Origin: Bacteroidota bacterium
GTDB lineage: Bacteria > Bacteroidota > Bacteroidia > AKYH767-A > OLB10
Length of the DNA: 64,000 bases
Assembly: GCA_016714005.1 (NCBI GenBank)
Contig: JADJOA010000014.1
Span: 372,001-436,000, forward strand
Direction: 5' to 3'
Shown here: positions 58,400 through 64,000 of the stretch, piece after piece
Layout: each line of letters begins with the position of its first letter
Numbering within the stretch: position 1 is the first letter of the stretch
Notes under the pieces: model-generated
Databases searched by the model: none
What the model saw: only the letters and a program-made list of their open reading frames with translations
Told to the model about the DNA's origin: nothing
Program-made: the position numbers and the translations under genes

Positions 58400-60271
58400 T
58401 TACACTTCCATTTTATTTTTTGCCAACCAATGCTCCAACACCACACACAGCCACATGTCCAGCCAACGTACTGATGAGTCGTTATTTAAAAAGCGCTGCC
58501 ATTGATTTTTTAATTGTACTCCATCTATAAAACTTCTGTTAGCGAGTGATTGAATGTTGTTATTACACATTTCACGCAATTCTTTTTTCAGCCATACAGC
58601 CCATGGGAAAACAAAACCCATTTTAGGGCGGTGTACTACTTCATAGGGTAACAAATCACCCATGCTTTCCACAAATAATTTTTTAGGATAGGCGGGCATT
58701 TTGTATTCATCCTTAACGCCAAGCACATACTCAGCTAATTTATAATCCAAAAACGGGACACGCACTTCCAGCGCAACAGCCATACTCATTTGGTCGGCAT
58801 CGCGTAATAATACATTTTGCATATAAGTGGAAATTTCACTTACACTTACTTCCGTTAGTTTTTTATTTGAAAAATTTCCTTCGCGCAAAAGTTTTGCTAC
58901 AATTAAATGCACGGCATCATCAGTAGGGCTGGTTTTTAAAAACTTGTTAATCCTGTCTGTTGCACCTACCTGTCTGAAAATGGGAAACGTATCTTTTAAC
59001 GAAGCAGATGGTGCCGAAAGCAACTGTGCAAATTTATTTGTTGCCACATCTTTTTTGATGGTAACAATTAAACCCGCTGCAATTTTGCGAAGCGATGCAG
59101 GCAAACCCCACAACCATTTTTTATTCTGAACACTTAAATGCCTTTTAAAAACAGGATAGCCTGCAAAAAATTCATCGCCACCTAAACCCGACAACGCCAT
59201 GGTAATACCTGCATTGCGTGTAATTTTTGAAACAATGTAGGAGTTGGGTCCATCGCCACTGGGATGGTCAAGTGCGTTCATCGCTTCAGGTAGTTGTTGC
59301 AGAAAATCTTCGGGAGTTAGTAAAAACTCGTGATGGTCGGTATTAAATTTATCGGCAACCATTTTAGCAAACTTTGCTTCGCTGAATTCTTCCTCGTCAA
59401 AAACAATAGTAAATGTTTTTACTTTTTGCGGCATTATTTTACTCATCATGCCAACAACAGCGCTTGAATCAATTCCGCCCGATAAAAATGCACCAAACGG
59501 AACATCACTCACCAATCTTCTTTCTACCGATTCGTAAAACAATTTATTTACCTCAGCACAAACTTCTGTGTATGATTTGCCTTCCGATTCATTAGAAATA
59601 TTTTTTGTAACGCTCCAATATTCTTCAATCTGCAATTGATTGCCTTTTATTGTTGCATAATGTCCAGGCATAAGCATCAATACATCCTTAACAATACATT
59701 GTGGTGCATGAATAGTCTGGTATGAAAAATAATCGCGCAGTGCATTCAAATTTATTTTGCGAGGAACTAATCCTGATTCAAGCAAGGCACGAACCTCACT
59801 TGCAAACACAAACAACTCATTTGTTTTGTAATAGTACACCGGCTTTACTCCCAGCCTGTCGCGGGCAATAAAAAGTTCTTTAGTATGCTTATTGTAAATG
59901 GCAAATGCAAACATGCCATTAAATTTATGTACACATTGCCTTCCCCATTTTTTATACGCGGCAAGAATTACTTCAGTATCTGTTTTTGTTTTAAAGGGGT
60001 ATTCGGTTAACTCTTTTTTTACATCATTAAAATTATAAATTTCGCCATTAAAAATTATTTCTAAAATATTCTCATTGCATTGCATGGGCTGATGCCCAGC
60101 GGGTGACAAATCAATAATGGCAAGCCTTCTGTGTCCTAAAGCCACATTATCATCAACAAAAAATCCTTCATCATCCGGGCCACGGTGAGCGATAGATTTG
60201 TTCATCACTTTGATTATTTGTGATGACTTTGCCCTGTCATTTATCCCGTAAATACCTGTTATCCCACACAT
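58400..60271 (-). CDS. asnB: Asparagine synthetase (glutamine-hydrolysing)
   Basis: AsnB makes asparagine from aspartate, glutamine and ATP. The N-terminal glutaminase domain starts with Cys2 (MCGITGIYGI) and has HRGPDDEGFF and NGEIYNF. The synthetase domain shows the PP-loop LSGGIDSSAVVGMM at about residues 263-276 and ALSGLGGDEFFAGYPVF further on. At 623 residues it is full length. Genes of this type often sit in Bacteroidota and other surface-polysaccharide loci, where they may make an amidated sugar or amino acid rather than free asparagine; here it lies between glycosyltransferase genes. Confidence 0.95.
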   Translation of the reverse strand: MCGITGIYGINDRAKSSQIIKVMNKSIAHRGPDDEGFFVDDNVALGHRRLAIIDLSPAGHQPMQCNENILEIIFNGEIYNFNDVKKELTEYPFKTKTDTEVILAAYKKWGRQCVHKFNGMFAFAIYNKHTKELFIARDRLGVKPVYYYKTNELFVFASEVRALLESGLVPRKINLNALRDYFSYQTIHAPQCIVKDVLMLMPGHYATIKGNQLQIEEYWSVTKNISNESEGKSYTEVCAEVNKLFYESVERRLVSDVPFGAFLSGGIDSSAVVGMMSKIMPQKVKTFTIVFDEEEFSEAKFAKMVADKFNTDHHEFLLTPEDFLQQLPEAMNALDHPSGDGPNSYIVSKITRNAGITMALSGLGGDEFFAGYPVFKRHLSVQNKKWLWGLPASLRKIAAGLIVTIKKDVATNKFAQLLSAPSASLKDTFPIFRQVGATDRINKFLKTSPTDDAVHLIVAKLLREGNFSNKKLTEVSVSEISTYMQNVLLRDADQMSMAVALEVRVPFLDYKLAEYVLGVKDEYKMPAYPKKLFVESMGDLLPYEVVHRPKMGFVFPWAVWLKKELREMCNNNIQSLANRSFIDGVQLKNQWQRFLNNDSSVRWLDMWLCVVLEHWLAKNKMEV

Positions 60272-60284
60272 AATTTTAACCTTA

Positions 60285-61352
60285 TTAATTCATGTTGCAA
60301 AAATTCCAAACTGTTTTGCTCCAGGTTTCGGGAGTAATTGTTTCGGAAATTTTATGACTTTGATGAGCCATTTCAATCAATTGCTCATCACTTAGTGCAA
60401 CAAATTTTCTGTATGTATTTTTTAATTGTTCAATGTTTGATGTTTCGTGCATGTACCCATTTATGCCTTCTTTTAAAAATGTAGTTGCTGCCTGCGCATG
60501 TTTGCTGCACAACAACGGGTAACCTGCGCAAGCAAACTCATGCACTACAACACCCCAATGCTCATCTAATGATGATAAAACAAAAACTCCTGTTTGGTTA
60601 ATATATTTTATCAGTTCTGATGGCTGCACAAATCCAATGTCCTTAATTTTAGGATGCCTAGGAAACTCATCAGGATTTTCGCCTTTTCCTATACACCATA
60701 GTTCCCAGTCTGAAGGAGTTTCTTGCTGGAACTCTACAAACGATTTCCAGGTATCATAAATTCCTTTTATTTCAATATATCTTCCCACATACAGAAAGCG
60801 ATGAGGAAATTTTTTTTCTTTTTCGGAAATCGAGCTTTTATAAAAGGAATCAAATAGCTCGGTATTTGCACTGTACATGCCGGTAAAAATCTGGTTATCT
60901 TTAAAGCCTAATTTTTTGCATAGGTAACCTGTGGATTACCGGGCACCCAACAGTGAGAGAAATAATTTGGTAAAACAAACGGAGCTGTAATACTTGCAAT
61001 ATGTTGTTTGAAGGTTCCATGCCATGGGTTATCAAAAGTTAAAACGGTAGGAGTTTTTTCAATCATTTTTTTTGAAACATGCATATAGCCTTTGTCAGAC
61101 CAGCCACTGCAATATATAAAATCGGGATTATTTTTTTTGTTAGTTCGAGCAATGAATCGTTATCGTAATCTTTACGTTCGTAGTAAAAATATTGTTTCGC
61201 GATTCAAAATTGAAAGGAGCCAACGGGTTAACAGGAAGCCTTACAACGTGCGCTTCAATGTTGTATTGCTTAACTAATTTTTCCAGACAAGAAACAAAAT
61301 AGCCTGCCAACTCAAAGTACAGAAACAGCGCTTTCTTCTTGTTTTGTTGCAT
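60285..61352 (-). CDS. Glycosyltransferase family 4 (two apparent frameshifts)
   Basis: About 356 residues after repair. The ATG at 61352 (MQQNKKKALFLYFELAG) is preferred, and it overlaps the O-antigen ligase gene by 41 bp. The repaired middle reads YFYYERKDYDNDSLLELTK, IYCSGWSDKGYMHVSKKM and DNPWHGTFKQHIASITAPF. The GT-B donor domain shows FLYVGRYIEIKGIYDTWKSF and LSSLDEHWGVVVHEFACAGY, where the E-x7-E motif lies. Frame breaks: A3 near 61197 should be A4, and A6 near 60928 should be A7. It belongs to the glycan cluster. Confidence 0.88.
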
Positions 61353-62625
61353 ATTGATCGTAAATAACAATTGAGAACAGTAAAACGAAAACTATGTGAA
61401 ATGGATTCAACGAACCCATGAGCCAAGCTTCGAAACTTGCTGAAAATAACACCGAAAACAAAAGGGGTAATGCAAGAGGAAACTTTCCTATAACACGTGT
61501 AAATAATTTAAGAAACCCAAAAAGGTATAACGCAAGCCCGATTACTCCCGCATTCATCCATAAAGCAAGCCAAGTATTATGTATGCCCCCATTGTGCCCT
61601 TTTCTTAGAAACCAATCCTGATTAATCCGAAAATAATATTCATCGTACGCAAAACCTCGTCCCAAAATAAAATGCGATTGAATTTCTATCCATGCCATTT
61701 TCCATGCAAGCGTCCGACCAGAACCATCTTCAATATTATCTGCGCGAAGAAATTCACCAAGTCCTAATGACTTTACAATTTCTACAATGTTATTGCTGAT
61801 AAATGTGTAGCCGATTATTGCAATTATTAAAACCGGAATGCCAAGCCAGTATGATGTTTTAAAGAATTTGACAAAGATTAAAAACAAGAAAATAGACATC
61901 ATGGCTGTGCGGGATGCTGCCATTAAAATGGAGATTGCAAGTAGCACATAAACAATTATCAAATCATTTCTATGCAGCAAACCCGGAAATTTATAGTTAA
62001 CACTGAATGTAAGTAAGAATAAGATGGTACAAAAAATTCCGATTCCATTAGGGTTACCAAATATCCCTGAATACCTGCCGGCAAGTGTTACCGAAGACCG
62101 TGATACGAAGTAAATTATTAACCCTGCAATTAGAAAAAATGCAAAAAGATATAATGTGTCTTTTATAAATTCTGTTCCATGCTCTTTTATCATTTTAAGA
62201 AAATACATAGGTATAACCGAATACAGTAATAAAAACGAAAGCCACTTTTGGGTTGCATTAATAAGGTTTGCTGCTGGACCCTGAGACATGGCAACAAAAG
62301 CTACCGCCAGAAATAAAATATAAGGGTAAAAAAAATCGTTTTTAAACTTAAAGTTCTTTGAGTCAAGAAAATAAAATGTGGTTAGCAACAGCAAGTAAGG
62401 AACCTTAGCTGTAGCACCATATAATGCAGAGAACTCGCGGTTATCACCCATTACCAAAATGAAAAAAAACCCCCAAATCAATTCGCGGTACATGCTTTTT
62501 TGCTTGAGCAAAACAACACATGCAAGCACAACTGCTGTTGCAAGCCACTGATTGATTATTCCGCAAAAAACCCACACCAAAATCATAAGTGTGAATTGGG
62601 CATTGCGTTTTAAAAAATCTAACAT
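61312..62625 (-). CDS. O-antigen ligase/polymerase family membrane protein
   Basis: An inner-membrane protein of 437 residues with around 10-12 helices. The Wzy_C family large periplasmic loop is seen, with GRYSGIFGNPNGIGIFCTIL, ADNIEDGSGRTLAWKMAW and RKGHNGGIHNTWLALWMNAG, the last carrying the conserved His. It may either ligate the finished O-chain to lipid A core (WaaL) or polymerise units (Wzy); the two cannot be told apart from sequence alone. A TATCTTTG element (62653-62646) lies 20 bp before the ATG. It overlaps the downstream GT4 gene by 41 bp. Confidence 0.9.
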   Translation of the reverse strand: MLDFLKRNAQFTLMILVWVFCGIINQWLATAVVLACVVLLKQKSMYRELIWGFFFILVMGDNREFSALYGATAKVPYLLLLTTFYFLDSKNFKFKNDFFYPYILFLAVAFVAMSQGPAANLINATQKWLSFLLLYSVIPMYFLKMIKEHGTEFIKDTLYLFAFFLIAGLIIYFVSRSSVTLAGRYSGIFGNPNGIGIFCTILFLLTFSVNYKFPGLLHRNDLIIVYVLLAISILMAASRTAMMSIFLFLIFVKFFKTSYWLGIPVLIIAIIGYTFISNNIVEIVKSLGLGEFLRADNIEDGSGRTLAWKMAWIEIQSHFILGRGFAYDEYYFRINQDWFLRKGHNGGIHNTWLALWMNAGVIGLALYLFGFLKLFTRVIGKFPLALPLLFSVLFSASFEAWLMGSLNPFHIVFVLLFSIVIYDQYATKQEESAVSVL

Positions 62626-62645
62626 TAATAAAAGGTGGTTTTACG

Positions 62646-62653
62646 CAAAGATA
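62646..62653 (-). promoter_or_regulatory. Candidate -7 promoter element (TATCTTTG)
   Basis: A perfect TAnnTTTG match on the minus strand, 20 bp before the O-antigen ligase start and within the 37-bp gap after the GT4 gene. No -33 box at the usual distance. Confidence 0.3.
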
Positions 62654-62662
62654 GTTTCAAAA

Positions 62663-63799
62663 CTAACGCCTTCTTACTTCTTCCGAAAAGGATTTAAACA
62701 AATCAAAGTGCTGGCGTGCAACCACACTCCATGTAAAGTTTTCGGAGACTTTGCGGTACGATTCTTCAGACATTTTTTTCTTTTTATCTTCATCTAAAAG
62801 ATAATAGGAAGTGATGGCGGCTTTTAAAGATTTGAATTCTTTCTTTTCAACAATGTAACCATTTTTATGATTAACCAACTCTGTGGTTGCACCGGTGTCG
62901 GTAACAATAACGGGCATGCTATGAGTCATAGCCTCCAGAATTACAGTTGGCATTCCTTCAAACAGTGTGGGTAAAACAAAAATGTCATTCTGCTCATAGG
63001 CTTGTACCAATGCATCGTCATCTGCAAAACCGTGATAAGTGATATTGGGTGCCTGAAAATTTTTAGTATAATGCTTGTACAATGGACCCTTGCCAATTAG
63101 ATTAAAATGTAGTTCGTTTTTATAACCTTCTTTATTCAGCGATTCTATTGCCTGCATTAAAACATCAATTCCTTTGTTGGCAGCAAACCTCCCTACAAAA
63201 AGCAATTGCATGGGTTTGTTGTTGTAGATTCTTTCACTTCTTTTAGAAGGAAGATTAACCGCATTGGGCAAAACAACAACCTTATTTCCTGCATCTTTAA
63301 CAATGCTTCTGAGCAATGGAGTTAACCTGCCCCCAAGCGAAACAACTTTTGAAGCGCGATTAAAAATACGCCTGAAAATCCATTCGAAGCGTAACGCTTT
63401 AAATTTTGTTTTTAAAGTGATGGCTTGTAAAAACTCCAAGCCATGCGGATTGATAATTAAACGGTGCCCGATTTTACTTATGCCATGCCAAACAGATAAG
63501 CCTTGAGAATAAATAACCGCATCGGTGTAATTCTTAAGAATTTTATAAACCTTAATGGAGTAGTTGTATTCGTTGTAAAGATAGCTCCAGTACTTTTTGC
63601 CGCGGTTAATGCCATGTTCTTTAATGTTTAATTCGGGTGCAAAAACTTTTGTGTTATGATGAGGATGAATAACAACCAAATCAACCACATTCATTCTGGC
63701 TATTTCTTCAATAAGCAGTTTGGAGTGTTTTTGCATTCCACCCACTGCATGAGGAAAAATTCCATCAGTACAAAAAACAACTTTTAATCTTGCACTCAT
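62663..63799 (-). CDS. Glycosyltransferase family 4 (GT1-like fold)
   Basis: An intact 378-residue GT-B enzyme. The N-terminus has VVFCTDGIFPHAVGGMQKHS, with the glycine-rich acceptor loop. The donor half has LLFVGRFAANKGIDVLMQAI and FVLPTLFEGMPTVILEAMTH, whose E-x7-E motif lies in FEGMPTVILE. It overlaps the upstream epimerase gene by 4 bp (ATGA type), so the two are translationally coupled. The sugar transferred is not known. Confidence 0.95.
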   Translation of the reverse strand: MSARLKVVFCTDGIFPHAVGGMQKHSKLLIEEIARMNVVDLVVIHPHHNTKVFAPELNIKEHGINRGKKYWSYLYNEYNYSIKVYKILKNYTDAVIYSQGLSVWHGISKIGHRLIINPHGLEFLQAITLKTKFKALRFEWIFRRIFNRASKVVSLGGRLTPLLRSIVKDAGNKVVVLPNAVNLPSKRSERIYNNKPMQLLFVGRFAANKGIDVLMQAIESLNKEGYKNELHFNLIGKGPLYKHYTKNFQAPNITYHGFADDDALVQAYEQNDIFVLPTLFEGMPTVILEAMTHSMPVIVTDTGATTELVNHKNGYIVEKKEFKSLKAAITSYYLLDEDKKKKMSEESYRKVSENFTWSVVARQHFDLFKSFSEEVRRR

Positions 63800-64000
63800 T
63801 CAACCAGGGTTTTTATTCCGACTTCAATTCCAATTTTCGGTTCCCAACCCAGTGCTTTCAGTTTATTTACATCGGCAAGTAGGTGCTGCCTTTCTACTTT
63901 ACGTACACGAGCCTGATCAACTTCAATTTCTATCTTCTGGTTGATGGCTTTTGAAAATGCATCAACAATTTCAACCACAGAATATTCAATTCCTCTTCCT
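63796..64000 (-). CDS. NAD-dependent epimerase/dehydratase, 3' end only
   Basis: The C-terminal 67 codons or so of a gene that continues past the right edge. The visible sequence (RGRGIEYSVVEIVDAFSKAI) and the tail with RKVERQHLLADVNKLKALGW and EPKIGIEVGIKTLVE match the C-terminal substrate domain of extended SDR nucleotide-sugar epimerases and GDP-mannose 4,6-dehydratases, where D-x-x-K-x-x-x-x-L-G-W-x-P is typical. It would supply an activated sugar to the glycan locus. The exact reaction cannot be told from this part. Confidence 0.8.
   Translation of the reverse strand, partial: GRGIEYSVVEIVDAFSKAINQKIEIEVDQARVRKVERQHLLADVNKLKALGWEPKIGIEVGIKTLVE

Noticed and set aside
1..64000. Programmed ribosomal frameshifting as the cause of split genes
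   Set aside because: The breaks are in unrelated housekeeping genes, in varied homopolymers and in both directions, without slippery heptamers plus downstream structure in common.
1..64000. CRISPR arrays, IS elements, tRNA and rRNA genes
   Set aside because: I looked through intergenic regions on both strands and found no direct-repeat arrays, transposase motifs, T-loop sequences of the GGTTCGAATCC type, or rRNA segments.

Overview
The window is a 64 kb piece of an AT-rich Bacteroidota chromosome, probably from the Chitinophagales/Sphingobacteriia side of the phylum. The evidence is four secreted proteins with type IX secretion (T9SS) C-terminal sorting domains, families largely confined to Bacteroidota (DUF5723, DUF5777, DUF4271), an OmpA protein with thrombospondin-3 repeats, and a recurring TAnnTTTG promoter element, which is the -7 box of the Bacteroidota housekeeping sigma factor. 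No mobile elements, CRISPR arrays, rRNA or tRNA genes were seen.

Layout. 1-1.4 kb: the truncated end of a polysaccharide flippase gene. 1.8-4.3 kb: a lone DsbD-alpha domain protein beside full-length dsbD. 4.4-12.2 kb: gmhA, several hypothetical proteins, a T9SS client with dockerin-like repeats, a double-thioredoxin protein, a TPR lipoprotein and nadD. 12.4-16.7 kb: ctaA, lysC, a GNAT acetyltransferase, a DUF3089 lipoprotein and a small membrane protein, all on the minus strand. 16.8-21.3 kb: a fused SpmA/SpmB-like protein, scpA, a flippase-like membrane protein and a short CvfB-like protein. 21.4-28.9 kb: an amino-acid permease and an outer-membrane set (OmpA/TSP3, DUF5723, lipoprotein). 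29.4-36.9 kb: asnS, mreB, purH, a LamG T9SS client, gmk and yicC. 37-43.9 kb: a cytochrome-like lipoprotein/YceI/DUF5777 cassette, DUF4271-hemD, and a DUF1800-DUF1501 pair. 43.9-54.5 kb: a photolyase-related protein, kbl, a prolyl oligopeptidase, a JmjC/cupin protein and an ECF sigma factor. 54.7-64 kb: a minus-strand surface-glycan locus with one GT2, three GT4, asnB, an O-antigen ligase, a T9SS client and a truncated nucleotide-sugar epimerase.

The dominant oddity is that 21 genes are broken by about 35 single-base frame changes, nearly all in short homopolymers and affecting essential genes such as purH, ctaA and gmhA. This looks like unpolished long-read or pyrosequencing error, so these genes are given here as reconstructed full-length CDSs.

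Most of the window is ordinary core genome. The parts most worth following are the cytochrome/YceI/barrel cassette, the SpmAB fusion with an added exported segment, a photolyase relative without the usual iron-sulfur cysteines, the duplicated DsbD-alpha domain, a minimal CvfB, and the long perfect inverted repeats between convergent genes.
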